From assembly GCF_009797025.1 (NCBI RefSeq), contig NZ_CP047027.1:5008469-5072468 (forward strand): a stretch of 64,000 bases of DNA. The letters run 5' to 3'. The notes beneath the pieces are model-generated. The model had not been told where the DNA came from. It saw nothing but the letters and a program-made list of their open reading frames with translations, and did no database searches. This DNA comes from Cellulophaga sp. L1A9. Lineage in GTDB: Bacteria; Bacteroidota; Bacteroidia; Flavobacteriales; Flavobacteriaceae. Position 1 is the stretch's first letter. Every line of letters starts with the position of its first letter. Both the position numbers and the translations under genes were made by a program. Positions 43,844 through 53,114 of the stretch are shown piece by piece.

Positions 43844-45496
43844 CTACCCCAATAATTGTTTGGCATGAGCTAATGCAGACTCAGAAATATCTTTTCCTCC
43901 TAACATCTCTGCTAATTCTCTAATACGCTCCTCTGTTGATAGTTTTTTCATTCGAGTATGTGTAACCATACCTTCTTCCTCTTTATACACCTTGAAATGA
44001 TGTATTCCTTTAGAAGCTACTTGCGGTAAATGGGTAATGGAAAAAACTTGCATGGTAGCACTCATCGCTTTCATAATGTCGCCCATTTTTCCAGATATTT
44101 CACCAGAAACCCCTGTATCTATTTCATCGAACATCATGGTAGGTAATTGTTCGTATTTTGCTAAAATAGATTTAATAGTTAACATTATTCTAGACAACTC
44201 TCCACCAGAAGCTACCTTTTTTAGATCACCATAATTAGATCCTTTATTTGCTGCAAACAAAAAGAGCAACTCATCTTTTCCTGATGAATTAAACGTTGAA
44301 GAAGGATTAATTTCAATTTTAAAAGTAGCACTTGGCATTCCTAATTGCGCTAAACTTTCTAAGAGTTGCTTTTGTAATTCTGGAATTACTTTGTTTCTTT
44401 TTTTTCTGATCTTTAAAGCAAGATCATCCAAAGTTTTCTCTTTTGTTTTAAGTTCTTTTTCTTTTGAAACAATATCAGCCTCTACACTATCTGCTGCGCT
44501 TACACTTTCCGATAATTTTTCTTTGATATCAATCAACTCTTCTATAGCAGCTACATTATGCTTTTTAAACAAGTTGTACAGCAATTGAAGTTTGGTATTT
44601 ACTTGCTCTAGAACCTCAGGATTAGCTTCTGAGTTCTCTTGAAGTGTTTGCAATTCTGATGAAATATCGTCTACTTCTATAAACACAGAATTGATACGTT
44701 CATTTAAACCTACAAATTGCTGACCAAATGCTGCTAATTTACTAGAAGCTAATTTTAGTTCCGTCAGTAAAGTTACAATCCCAATTTGCTCATCATTTAA
44801 CAACGAATGTCCTTTAGACAAGTGCTCTTCAATTATTTCAACATTATTTAATTGCTCATATTGCTCTTCTAACTCTTCAAGAATACCTAGTTTTAAAGGC
44901 GCAACTTCTAACTCTTTTAAAAGGTGACTATTGTAATCGTATTCTTTAGTTGCATTTTCTTGAAATGCAACTAGCTTCTTTAGTTCTCGCTGTGTTTTTT
45001 GATATGATGATAGCCCTTCATTAAATTTAACTAAAAGAGTACCATTAGCTGCAAGTGCATCAATCACCTTTAATTGAAAGTCATTATCTGCTAATTGTAA
45101 GGTTTGATGTTGTGAGTGAATATCTATAAGCCGATCACCTAAACTAGACAAAATATCCAAAGTAACAGGTGAGTCGTTTACAAACGCTCTAGACTTACCA
45201 CTTGGCAAAATTTCTCTTCTGATAATTGTTTTTTTCTCAAAATCAAGATCTTTCTCCGTAAAGAAGTCTTTCAAATGATATTTTTCAACATCGAAAGTGG
45301 CTTCGATGATACATTTCTTTGTTTCATCACGAAGCGAGCTCAAATCTGCTCTTTTTCCTAAGACAAGCCCTAAACCTCCTAATAAAATAGACTTACCAGC
45401 TCCTGTTTCCCCTGTAATAATGGTGAATCCATCATTAAAAGTAACATTTAGTTTATCTATTAAGGCGTAATTCTGTATTGATAGTGAGTTCAGCAA
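43844..45496 (-). CDS. recN: DNA repair protein RecN
   Basis: The 550-residue SMC-like protein has the Walker A motif GETGAGKS (29-36), a long coiled-coil middle (about 150-390) interrupted near its centre, the signature SGGELSRIML, and Walker B with MMFDEIDTGVSGE. RecN helps repair double-strand breaks by tethering DNA. The length is normal. It is in the conserved minus-strand run with the DUF4835 gene, coaBC, omega and bamD. Confidence 0.95.
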   Translation of the reverse strand: MLNSLSIQNYALIDKLNVTFNDGFTIITGETGAGKSILLGGLGLVLGKRADLSSLRDETKKCIIEATFDVEKYHLKDFFTEKDLDFEKKTIIRREILPSGKSRAFVNDSPVTLDILSSLGDRLIDIHSQHQTLQLADNDFQLKVIDALAANGTLLVKFNEGLSSYQKTQRELKKLVAFQENATKEYDYNSHLLKELEVAPLKLGILEELEEQYEQLNNVEIIEEHLSKGHSLLNDEQIGIVTLLTELKLASSKLAAFGQQFVGLNERINSVFIEVDDISSELQTLQENSEANPEVLEQVNTKLQLLYNLFKKHNVAAIEELIDIKEKLSESVSAADSVEADIVSKEKELKTKEKTLDDLALKIRKKRNKVIPELQKQLLESLAQLGMPSATFKIEINPSSTFNSSGKDELLFLFAANKGSNYGDLKKVASGGELSRIMLTIKSILAKYEQLPTMMFDEIDTGVSGEISGKMGDIMKAMSATMQVFSITHLPQVASKGIHHFKVYKEEEGMVTHTRMKKLSTEERIRELAEMLGGKDISESALAHAKQLLG

Positions 45497-45606
45497 TTCT
45501 AAAAAAATTTAGTGCCGTAAAGATAATTTATATTCTTTGAGTTTGAAACTATTAAGCAATTACGATACAATTTTATTATAACGCAATAAATGAAGTTGTC
45601 TTTTAC

Positions 45607-46497
45607 TTAGTAGGTGATTGAATTCCAAGTACTTGAATACAAAGGTGCTATTCGAGCAAGTGTTTCTTTAAGCTGGACAATATCTACTTTAGGGCCATCT
45701 GAAAAAACATTTTTTATTTCTTCGGATTTAGCATCGAAAAAAGTCTGGATTAGAAAGGCATTAGGCCTACGTTTTACCAAAGTTTCTAGCAATCGCATCG
45801 TCCCAGAAATCACCTGTTTGCCTGTGCTGTTATTATCTGCCAAAATATCCATTCCTTTTCTATGGTAATTATACATTGCCACCCTGTACTCTTTAAAGGT
45901 ATTAGACAATAAATTGTCTACCAATTCAAAACGTGTGCGTTCACTAGCATCTTGACTCCATCCAGCAGCACTACTGCCTTGTGCTTGTGTTACAATATTT
46001 TGTGCTTTTCTATAAAAATCTGTTCCTCCTTCTAGCTCAAATGTATCGGCATCAATACCTAACATAATATACACGTAGTAGGCCACTACACTAACTAGGT
46101 TAGAATCATATACATTTTCATTATAAACCAAAGGCTGAAATTCTGTGTATTCAAAGTTTAATTCGTTGTCTTTATAATTAAAAGCAGGACTATCGTAAGA
46201 CGTATTGAAAATTGGTCGAGAGGATTGTAATTGAATACTAGCATTGAATTTATTATTCTGGTATTCCGTGACCGTAATAAACATACGTGCATTTAATCTT
46301 TCCACTTCTTTGTAGTTCCTATTCGTCCATTTTGTTTTATTTACAAAATCGTTTAAAGAACGTTCTAAAGTTTTAAATATTTGCTGATTCGTTTGTCCTA
46401 CCTGATCAGAATTTATAGTAACCACCGCATTCAACTCCTGAGCTCCGCTATAGATAGGGAGAAGTAAAATGATTAATACCAAAAGAAAATTACGCAT
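45607..46497 (-). CDS. DUF4835/PorD-family exported protein
   Basis: The 296-residue protein has a signal peptide ([20 protein letters not shown]) and the family pattern of an early NSDQV motif followed by ARMFITVTEY and the central YYVYIMLGIDADTFE. The family is conserved in Bacteroidota and has been linked to the type IX secretion system as PorD. It overlaps the coaBC 3' end by eight bases, as in many relatives, so secretion and coenzyme A genes are co-transcribed. Its exact job is not known from sequence. Confidence 0.85.
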   Translation of the reverse strand: MRNFLLVLIILLLPIYSGAQELNAVVTINSDQVGQTNQQIFKTLERSLNDFVNKTKWTNRNYKEVERLNARMFITVTEYQNNKFNASIQLQSSRPIFNTSYDSPAFNYKDNELNFEYTEFQPLVYNENVYDSNLVSVVAYYVYIMLGIDADTFELEGGTDFYRKAQNIVTQAQGSSAAGWSQDASERTRFELVDNLLSNTFKEYRVAMYNYHRKGMDILADNNSTGKQVISGTMRLLETLVKRRPNAFLIQTFFDAKSEEIKNVFSDGPKVDIVQLKETLARIAPLYSSTWNSITY

Positions 46498-47695
46498 GTA
46501 ACCTAGTCATTATTTCATTCATGATATCCTTAGCAACGTCTGCCTTGGTTTTTAGTTCAAACGCTTTAATCGTAGAATTCTTATCTATGAATGATATTTT
46601 ATTTGTTTTTTTTCCAAAACCAGCACCGGAATCATTTAAAGAATTAAGAACAATGGCATCTAAATTCTTACGCTTTAACTTGCCTTTTGCGTTTTCAATT
46701 TCATTTTCTGTCTCTAATGCAAACCCAACTAAAAATTGATGTTTCTTCTTTTGCCCCATGGAAAACAAGATGTCTTTATTTTTAACCAATTCAATAGTTA
46801 TATCTTCTGCTTTCTTTTTAATTTTTTGTGTGGCAATAGTTTTAGGTTTGTAATCTGCTACTGCAGCTGCAGCTATCGCTATTGCAACATTCTCAAAATA
46901 CTTATGCACTTCAAGGTACATCTCTTCAGCAGACACCACACGAATTAACTGAATTAAATCATGACTTACATTTAAATGAGAAGGTCCTGAAATTAAAATA
47001 ACTTCTGCGCCTAAATTAGCGGCTGCTTTTGCAATTTCAAAACCCATAAGCCCAGAAGAGTGGTTTCCTATAAAACGAACAGGGTCTATTGCTTCATACG
47101 TAGGTCCTGCTGTAATTAATACTTTCTTTCCTCGCAAGGGTAACCCCTTAACAATAAAGTTCTTTAGAAAATCTACAATAGCATCGGGTTCTGCCATCCT
47201 ACCCTCTCCATAAAGGCCACTTGCCAGTTCTCCTGAAGTTGCAGGAATCATGATATTACCATACGACTGTAGCTTTTCAAAAGAAGCTTTTGAAGACGGA
47301 TGTACATACATGTCTAAGTCCATGGCAGGTGAAAAAAATACAGGACATTTTGCAGACAAATAAGTTGCTAAAAGTAAATTATCACAAGTACCATTAGCCA
47401 TCTTTGATAATGTATTTGCGGTTGCCGGTGCTATGATCATGTAATCTGCCCAAAGTCCTAATTCTACATGATTACTCCATGACAAACTACCATCTTCCTC
47501 ATTAATAAAAGAAGATAATACGGGATTTTTAGACAGCGTAGAAAGCGTAAGAGGGGAAACAAAAGAGCTGGCGCTATCTGTCAAAATTACTTTGACATTA
47601 GCGCCAGCTTTTATAAGTAAACGGACTAAAAAAGTGGTTTTATAAGCGGCAATACCTCCTGTAATTCCTAAAAGGATGTTTTTTCCGCCTAACAT
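46490..47695 (-). CDS. coaBC: Bifunctional phosphopantothenoylcysteine decarboxylase/synthetase
   Basis: The 401-residue protein has an N-terminal flavin CoaC domain (about 1-185, with GGIAAYK, the [10 protein letters not shown] region with its catalytic His, and PAMDLDMY) and a C-terminal CoaB synthetase domain with [21 protein letters not shown]. It makes 4'-phosphopantetheine precursors in coenzyme A synthesis. It starts one base after the omega gene stop, so the two are translationally coupled. Confidence 0.95.
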   Translation of the reverse strand: MLGGKNILLGITGGIAAYKTTFLVRLLIKAGANVKVILTDSASSFVSPLTLSTLSKNPVLSSFINEEDGSLSWSNHVELGLWADYMIIAPATANTLSKMANGTCDNLLLATYLSAKCPVFFSPAMDLDMYVHPSSKASFEKLQSYGNIMIPATSGELASGLYGEGRMAEPDAIVDFLKNFIVKGLPLRGKKVLITAGPTYEAIDPVRFIGNHSSGLMGFEIAKAAANLGAEVILISGPSHLNVSHDLIQLIRVVSAEEMYLEVHKYFENVAIAIAAAAVADYKPKTIATQKIKKKAEDITIELVKNKDILFSMGQKKKHQFLVGFALETENEIENAKGKLKRKNLDAIVLNSLNDSGAGFGKKTNKISFIDKNSTIKAFELKTKADVAKDIMNEIMTRLHA

Positions 47696-47696
47696 T

Positions 47697-48032
47697 TTAC
47701 TTTAAGTCTTTCGCTGTATTTCTGTAATAGATTTTATCATCTAACCACTCAGTAACTGCTAAAGCATGTGGCTTTGGTAATTTCTCATAAAACTTAGAAA
47801 CTTCAATTTGCTCTTTATTTTCAAAAACCTCTTCTAAGCTATCGCTATATGTTGCAAACTCTTCTAACTTTTCTAATAACTCTTTTTTAATTTCAGAGTT
47901 AATCTGAACAGCTCTTTTAGAAGCTATAGAGATTGCTTCGTATATGTTTCCTGTAGGAGCATCAAATTCATTCTTATTGATAGTCACTGTAGAAACAGGA
48001 GCTTTTGAATTTTTTAAATCGTTCATGTTCAT
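47697..48032 (-). CDS. rpoZ: RNA polymerase omega subunit, Bacteroidota type
   Basis: The 111-residue protein has the omega-core motif GNIYEAISIASKRAVQIN (about 29-46), followed by a charged helix and a Bacteroidota-specific C-terminal extension ending with EWLDDKIYY. It stabilises the beta-prime subunit of RNA polymerase. Its place between bamD and coaBC is standard for this phylum and strengthens the call. The gap from bamD is 15 bases. Confidence 0.85.
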   Translation of the reverse strand: MNMNDLKNSKAPVSTVTINKNEFDAPTGNIYEAISIASKRAVQINSEIKKELLEKLEEFATYSDSLEEVFENKEQIEVSKFYEKLPKPHALAVTEWLDDKIYYRNTAKDLK

Positions 48033-48047
48033 AATAAAACCTGTTAT

Positions 48048-48872
48048 TTATTTGGAATAATTTTCTAATTCTTTTTCAATTTTCTCCATCAAATTATCCG
48101 CGTCCTTTTCATACTGCGTTTGAGGAAAATTCTTTTTTAATATACTATATGATGTTTTAGCATCTTGCAGACGTTGCTTCTTTTTTTGCTCTGTACTATT
48201 CAATGCTAAATTAGTTAACGCTTTCATTTTATAAAATAGTGCATCTTCCTTATAAATTGATCCAGGAAAGTCTAAAATGAAATTATCCATCGCTGCTGCT
48301 GCAGAAATTGAGAAATCCAAAGTATAGTACTGTCCTAATTTTGTAAACTGCTTACCTATTTCAATAGCTTTAAGTTCTTTTTTTTGAGTAAGATCTTTAG
48401 CCATTTGATTGGCCTCTGGCATAAACTCAGATTCAGGAAAAGTATTGATAAACGTTTGAAGTTTTTGAAGTGCTTTATCTGTATCTGTTTGATCCAAAGA
48501 ATAGTCAGGTGACAGCATGTAATAACTCTTTGCTACTAAAAAACCAGATTCTTGGGCTTTATCACTTTTAGGATATGATTTTAAAAAACGTTCAAATTGA
48601 TATCCTGCGGTATTATAATCTTTAATTTGATAATAAGAATCTGCTAAGAAAAACATAACACGTTCTCCCTGAGGTTTACCAATATACTTAGGGGTTATCT
48701 GTTCTAACAACCTGTTAGCACGCTTGAAGTCTTTGGCTTCATAAAAATTTTCAGCCATATCATACTTGGCTTTAACGTCATCATTCTTTAGTACTTTTTG
48801 GTACTCACTACAAGAACTCAAGATAAGCGTTAAAACTAAGAGACTTAAAAAAGGTCGCATTTTTCTAAACAT
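48048..48872 (-). CDS. bamD: Outer membrane protein assembly factor BamD
   Basis: The 274-residue lipoprotein has a signal with Cys21 (LILSSC) and five or so tetratricopeptide repeats across 30-265, including the family stretch RVMFFLADSYYQIKDYNTA. BamD is part of the BAM complex that folds outer-membrane barrels. A TAATTTTG box lies only four bases before the start codon, so the transcript may be leaderless. It leads the run bamD-omega-coaBC-DUF4835. Confidence 0.93.
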   Translation of the reverse strand: MFRKMRPFLSLLVLTLILSSCSEYQKVLKNDDVKAKYDMAENFYEAKDFKRANRLLEQITPKYIGKPQGERVMFFLADSYYQIKDYNTAGYQFERFLKSYPKSDKAQESGFLVAKSYYMLSPDYSLDQTDTDKALQKLQTFINTFPESEFMPEANQMAKDLTQKKELKAIEIGKQFTKLGQYYTLDFSISAAAAMDNFILDFPGSIYKEDALFYKMKALTNLALNSTEQKKKQRLQDAKTSYSILKKNFPQTQYEKDADNLMEKIEKELENYSK

Positions 48873-48876
48873 TCTG

Positions 48877-48884
48877 CAAAATTA
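48877..48884 (-). promoter_or_regulatory. Possible -7 box for bamD
   Basis: On the minus strand TAATTTTG (48884-48877) matches TAnnTTTG, four bases before the bamD ATG. There is no TTG at the usual -33 place, so support is partial. Confidence 0.4.
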
Positions 48885-48997
48885 GTTATTCTTAATGGAT
48901 TTAAAAAACATTTTCTATCGCTAAAATAACGTGCAGTGCTCCTTTTACAAACGATTTGGCTAACTTTTAACTTAAAATTACAGTTACAGCCTCCTTC

Positions 48998-49890
48998 TTA
49001 AGCAGAAACCTTAGCCATTGTTTTTAAAAAATTAGCTATTCTTTGCTTCAATTCTTTTGTTGCTTCTATCAATGGTAAACGTACTGTTGCTTTACAAATT
49101 TGTAATGATTCAAAAATAGATTTAATCCCTGCTGGATTACCTTCTTCAAAAATAAGATGCATTCCTTGCTCCATTTGATGGTGCAACTCATACGCCTTCC
49201 CTATTTTACCTTCTAAGCCCAACCGAATCATTTTAGAAAACTCACTTGGCAGACCTTGTCCAATAACGGATATTACGCCTGCCCCACCCGCTAAAACTGT
49301 TGATAATGCAGTACCATCATCTCCAGAAATAACTAGAAAATTTTCAGGCTTATTTTGAATAATCTCATGGATTTGAGCCATATCTCCGCAAGCTTCTTTA
49401 ATCGCTACAATGGTACTAAAATCATGTGCCAAACGGAGTGTGGTTGCTGCCGTCATGTTGCTGCCTGTTCTTCCCCTGGAACATTATACAGAATAATCGG
49501 TTTTGGAGAGGCCATCGCAATTGCTTTGAAATGCTGATAAATGCCTTCCTGCGTTGGTTTGTTGTAATATGGAGAAACCGATAAAATAGCATCAAAATCT
49601 GACAAATCTGCAGTTTTAAGCTCTTCTACAACGGCATAAGTATTGTTCCCTCCAACCCCTAAAACTAAAGGTAGTCTACCTGCATTGGTTTTTACCACAG
49701 TCTCAATCACAAGTTGTTTTTCCTGTGCAGTTAATGTAGCTGTTTCCGCAGTTGTTCCTAGAACCACCAAATAATCAATACCACCTTCTATGCTATATTC
49801 TACTACGCGTTGCAACCCTGTTACATCGATAGAAAAATCTTCATTAAAGGGAGTTATTAAAGCTACTCCTGTGCCAAACAAATTTTTCAT
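48998..49890 (-). pseudogene. dapA: 4-hydroxy-tetrahydrodipicolinate synthase, frameshifted
   Basis: The N-terminal part (49453-49890, about 140 codons) and the C-terminal part (48998-49456) together make a complete DapA of normal length, the first committed enzyme of lysine and diaminopimelate synthesis. The active-site Thr pair (GTTAETAT) and Tyr (LYNVPG) are in the first frame and the Schiff-base Lys (AIKEACGD) in the second. The frame breaks inside the conserved NVPGRTGSNM motif at four G residues (49473-49476 on the plus strand as C). Removing two of them restores the motif exactly. Because the pathway is usually essential, a sequence error or a second copy elsewhere is likely. Confidence 0.85.
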
Positions 49891-49891
49891 A

Positions 49892-50428
49892 TTATTCTAT
49901 TTCCTTAAATATCTTAAGGTACTTTTTTAATTCTTTTTGAAACAACCCAAAATCTGAAAGGGGTGTTTGTAATATAAGATCATTCAATTTATGATCAACA
50001 GTATCAAAACCTACGCGTATTCTTGCCTTAGTTTTTAATGTCATTAATTGCAAGAGCAGTTGTTCATCTGAATAATAATTCAGTAAAACATCATATTCTC
50101 TACTTAAAAATTCTAATGCGTATCCATTTTCTATTGCCCCATTCCATCCTAAATCTTTATCCGAAAAAACAGGCGTTGCATATGGCGAATTTTTATCGTA
50201 AAAACTTTTATACCCAATAATTTTAACCGAGTTAGGCCTTAATTTAAATTCATCTACCAACTGATAAAATAAATTAACATCCTCAAACTTATCCAAATCT
50301 ACTATACATCCTACAGAAGCTATTCCATGTCCTTTTTTTGCATTCGCTATGGGACTAGACAATAGCTGCTTTACATACTTTCTAGCAGATTTTTGTTTTA
50401 ATTTTTGTTTTAAAGCTTTTAAAAACAT
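49892..50428 (-). CDS. Conserved hypothetical protein, DUF6913-like
   Basis: The 178-residue protein has a basic N-terminus ([17 protein letters not shown]) and the patterns [15 protein letters not shown] and [12 protein letters not shown]. It resembles a Bacteroidota-only family of unknown function that is often adjacent to dapA. No signal peptide or catalytic motif is visible. It starts one base upstream of the dapA start context and is divergent from the nucleotidase gene. Confidence 0.65.
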   Translation of the reverse strand: MFLKALKQKLKQKSARKYVKQLLSSPIANAKKGHGIASVGCIVDLDKFEDVNLFYQLVDEFKLRPNSVKIIGYKSFYDKNSPYATPVFSDKDLGWNGAIENGYALEFLSREYDVLLNYYSDEQLLLQLMTLKTKARIRVGFDTVDHKLNDLILQTPLSDFGLFQKELKKYLKIFKEIE

Positions 50429-50495
50429 GTATTTTTACATTTGTACAAATGTAAATAATATTCACAGCAATTATAACACGAAGATACATACTAAA

Positions 50496-51263
50496 ATGAT
50501 TTTAAAAATTAAACAAATTGTTATAATTGTAACAATCACTTGTTTTTTATCCTGTAAACAAGAAAAACCTGTTTTAATTCAAATTTCAGGTACTCAAATT
50601 GCAATTACAGACACCATTGATAGTACAGTTAGTATAGAAGAGTTTGTAGCTCCATATAGAGATCGGATTAATGAAGTTTTAGACAGTACCCTAGCCTACG
50701 CTCCAACAACGATTTCTAAAAATGATGGCGCACTAAATACTACTGCCGGAAACTTAATGGCAGATGCTGTTTTAGAGCTAACCGCACCTATTTTTAAATC
50801 CAGAACAGGCAGCACCTTAGATCTTGTTTTATTAAATCACGGGGGAATCCGAAGTACCATTTCAGCAGGAAATGTTTCTGCTAGAACGGCTTATGAAATT
50901 ATGCCTTTTGAAAATACGATTGTTGTGGTAGGCTTAAAAGGTGACGCTATTCTTGAAATGGTGAACTATCTAATCAAATCTAAAAAACCGCATCCGCTTG
51001 CCGGGTTACAAATTACATTAAATAAAGATGATAGCATTCACGAAATCCGCATACAAGGTCAACTTTTTGATGAAAGCAAAACGTACTATGTTGCAACGTC
51101 TAATTATTTAGTAAATGGTGGAGATCACATGGATTTCTTTAAAAATAAAGTAACATTTACAGAAACAGATTACCGCATAAGAAATATAATGATTGATTAT
51201 TTCTCTAAAAAAGACACCATTGCTCCAATTATAGATGACCGATTTATAAAATTAGACTACTAA
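50496..51263 (+). CDS. 5'-nucleotidase C-terminal domain lipoprotein
   Basis: The ATG at 50496 begins a lipoprotein signal peptide (Cys20 in CFLSC); longer upstream starts are unsupported. The 255-residue protein is almost wholly a 5'-nucleotidase C-terminal domain, the substrate-specificity half of UshA-like enzymes, with the motifs TTAGNLMADAVLEL, NHGGIRSTI and NGGDHMDFF. It lacks the metal-binding catalytic half. That half is encoded by the next gene, three bases later, so the two probably form one enzyme from two chains acting on nucleotides outside the cytoplasm. Confidence 0.88.
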   Translation: MILKIKQIVIIVTITCFLSCKQEKPVLIQISGTQIAITDTIDSTVSIEEFVAPYRDRINEVLDSTLAYAPTTISKNDGALNTTAGNLMADAVLELTAPIFKSRTGSTLDLVLLNHGGIRSTISAGNVSARTAYEIMPFENTIVVVGLKGDAILEMVNYLIKSKKPHPLAGLQITLNKDDSIHEIRIQGQLFDESKTYYVATSNYLVNGGDHMDFFKNKVTFTETDYRIRNIMIDYFSKKDTIAPIIDDRFIKLDY

Positions 51264-51266
51264 ATC

Positions 51267-52175
51267 ATGAATAGAAGAAAATTTATTACCAACACTACAG
51301 CAACATCAGCATTTATAGGACTTGGCGGATTGACTTTAAATTCTTGTGCTTTAGATGCAAAAAAGAAAATAACTATTTTACATACTAATGATGTACATAG
51401 CCATATTGATGCTTTCCCTAGTTCTCATTCTGAGTTTCCTGGTCTTGGAGGCATAGCCCGCAGAGCAACTTTAGTAAACACCATTAGAAAAGAAAATCCG
51501 AATACCTTACTTTTTGATGCCGGTGATATATTTCAAGGAACACCTTATTTTAATTTTTATGGTGGGGAGTTAGAATTTAAACTTATGAGCATGCTTAAAT
51601 ATGATGCTGCAACCATAGGTAACCATGATTTTGATAACGGTATTGATGGCCTTTTTACTCAACTACCTCACGCGAAATTTAAATTGATAAGTGCTAATTA
51701 CGATTTTACAAATACAACGATGCAAGGGTTTACAAAACCCTATGATATTTATACTATAGATGGTGTTAAAATAGGGGTTTATGGTTTAGGCATTGAACTT
51801 GACGGATTAGTCACTAAAAAACTTTTTAAAGAAACAAAGTATTTAAATCCATTCGAAATTGCTTTAGATACCGAAAGAATTCTTAAAGAAGATGAAGCTT
51901 GTGATATTATTATTTGCTTATCACATTTAGGATATAAGTACGATTCTGAAAAACCAGATGATCTTAAATTAGCGGCCAAAACAAAATACACAAATCTTAT
52001 TATTGGCGGACACACTCATACTTTTTTAGACAAACCAACAGTTGTAAAGAATAGCATTCAAAATGATATTTTAGTAAATCAAGTAGGTTGTTTTGGCGTA
52101 AACCTAGGACGAATTGATTTTTATTTAGACCATAATAAAAACATGGCAGCGGATGGTGTAAGCATTACTGTTTAA
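51267..52175 (+). CDS. 5'-nucleotidase metallophosphatase domain protein, Tat-type signal
   Basis: The 302-residue protein has an N-terminal twin-arginine-type signal (MNRRKFITNTTATSAF) and a lipobox-like LNSCA. The calcineurin-like phosphatase motifs are complete: HTNDVHSH, DAGDIFQG, GNHDFDNG, and GGHTHTF. It lacks the UshA C-terminal domain, which is supplied by the gene just upstream. Together they should hydrolyse nucleotides or UDP-sugars in the periplasm. Gene order is the reverse of the domain order in UshA. Confidence 0.88.
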   Translation: MNRRKFITNTTATSAFIGLGGLTLNSCALDAKKKITILHTNDVHSHIDAFPSSHSEFPGLGGIARRATLVNTIRKENPNTLLFDAGDIFQGTPYFNFYGGELEFKLMSMLKYDAATIGNHDFDNGIDGLFTQLPHAKFKLISANYDFTNTTMQGFTKPYDIYTIDGVKIGVYGLGIELDGLVTKKLFKETKYLNPFEIALDTERILKEDEACDIIICLSHLGYKYDSEKPDDLKLAAKTKYTNLIIGGHTHTFLDKPTVVKNSIQNDILVNQVGCFGVNLGRIDFYLDHNKNMAADGVSITV

Positions 52176-52187
52176 CTCTATTTAACC

Positions 52188-52634
52188 ATGATTCTTTTAA
52201 AAACAAATGCAACAAACAAAGACTTTATAGCCCTAATAAAAGCCCTAGACGCTTATCTTAAAGTTACGGATGGCGAAGAACATGATTTTTATAATCAATT
52301 TAACGGACTAGAAGATTTATCACATGTATTAGTAGTATATAACAACAATGCCCCTATCGGTTGCGGAGCAATAAAACATTTTACTGATACTACCTTTGAA
52401 ATTAAAAGAATGTATGTAAAGCCTGACTTTAGAGGAAAAGGGGTGGCTTCAAAAATTTTAAACGCTTTGGAACAATGGTCAAGAGATTTGAAGTATACGT
52501 CTTGTATTTTAGAAACAGGAACCAGACAATTAGAAGCAATAGCCCTATATCATAAAAACCACTACGAAATAATCCCTAATTACGGCCCCTATAAGGAGGT
52601 TGAAAATAGCATTTGTTTCAGAAAAAAATTATGA
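52188..52634 (+). CDS. GNAT-family N-acetyltransferase
   Basis: The 148-residue protein has the acetyl-CoA site of the GNAT fold, with EIKRMYVKPDFRGKGVASKIL (motif A, RGKGVA) near 80-100 and LETGTRQLEAIALYHKNHY near 120. The substrate is unknown. It follows the nucleotidase gene by 12 bases and is probably in the same transcript. Confidence 0.88.
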   Translation: MILLKTNATNKDFIALIKALDAYLKVTDGEEHDFYNQFNGLEDLSHVLVVYNNNAPIGCGAIKHFTDTTFEIKRMYVKPDFRGKGVASKILNALEQWSRDLKYTSCILETGTRQLEAIALYHKNHYEIIPNYGPYKEVENSICFRKKL

Positions 52635-52770
52635 GGACCACCATTGAAAATTTTCAATTTAGAATCAAATAATTTTCTTTAAAACAAAATAAATCCCTAA
52701 CCATAGTGATTATTTAAATATTTGGCATCATCTTTGCCTTAATATTAGTATTAATAATTAATTTTTTAAC

Positions 52771-52962
52771 ATGAGTAAAGGAACAGTAAAATTCTTCAAT
52801 GACACTAAAGGTTTTGGTTTTATCACTGAAGATGGTGTAGACAAAGATCACTTTGTACACATCTCTGGATTAATTGACGAAATTCGTGAAGGCGATGTTG
52901 TTGAGTTCGATCTAGAAGAAGGTAAAAAAGGTTTAAATGCGGTAAACGTAAAAGTACTATAA
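52771..52962 (+). CDS. Cold-shock domain protein
   Basis: The 63-residue protein is a single cold-shock domain. It has RNP1 (KGFGFITED) and RNP2 (DHFVHIS) motifs and binds single-stranded nucleic acids as an RNA chaperone. A terminator follows. The start at 52771 is the only ATG that fits. Confidence 0.93.
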   Translation: MSKGTVKFFNDTKGFGFITEDGVDKDHFVHISGLIDEIREGDVVEFDLEEGKKGLNAVNVKVL

Positions 52963-52983
52963 TATATACTTTCTAGAATTTAC

Positions 52984-53018
52984 AAAGCCCCATTCATTAA
53001 GTTGAATGGGGCTTTTTT
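52984..53018 (+). terminator. Terminator of the cold-shock gene
   Basis: The stem AAAGCCCCATTCA (52984-52996) pairs with TGAATGGGGCTTT (53003-53015) and is followed by T residues. Confidence 0.85.
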
Positions 53019-53114
53019 CGTTTATACTCTTTCGTGTTTAGTTACTTAAATTCTTTTATTATCTTGCAAATGTTAAAACCATTAACAAATAATAAATCAC
53101 TAAACACACAAATG

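Noticed and set aside
49465..49480. Programmed ribosomal frameshifting in dapA
   Set aside because: No classical slippery heptamer is present. The P-site codon GGG would slip onto a mismatched triplet, and a minus-one shift would add an extra Gly to a strictly conserved motif.
48997..50428. Reading dapA as two separate functional genes
   Set aside because: The two parts split the catalytic residues and the conserved NVPGRTG motif between them, so neither half could be an enzyme alone.
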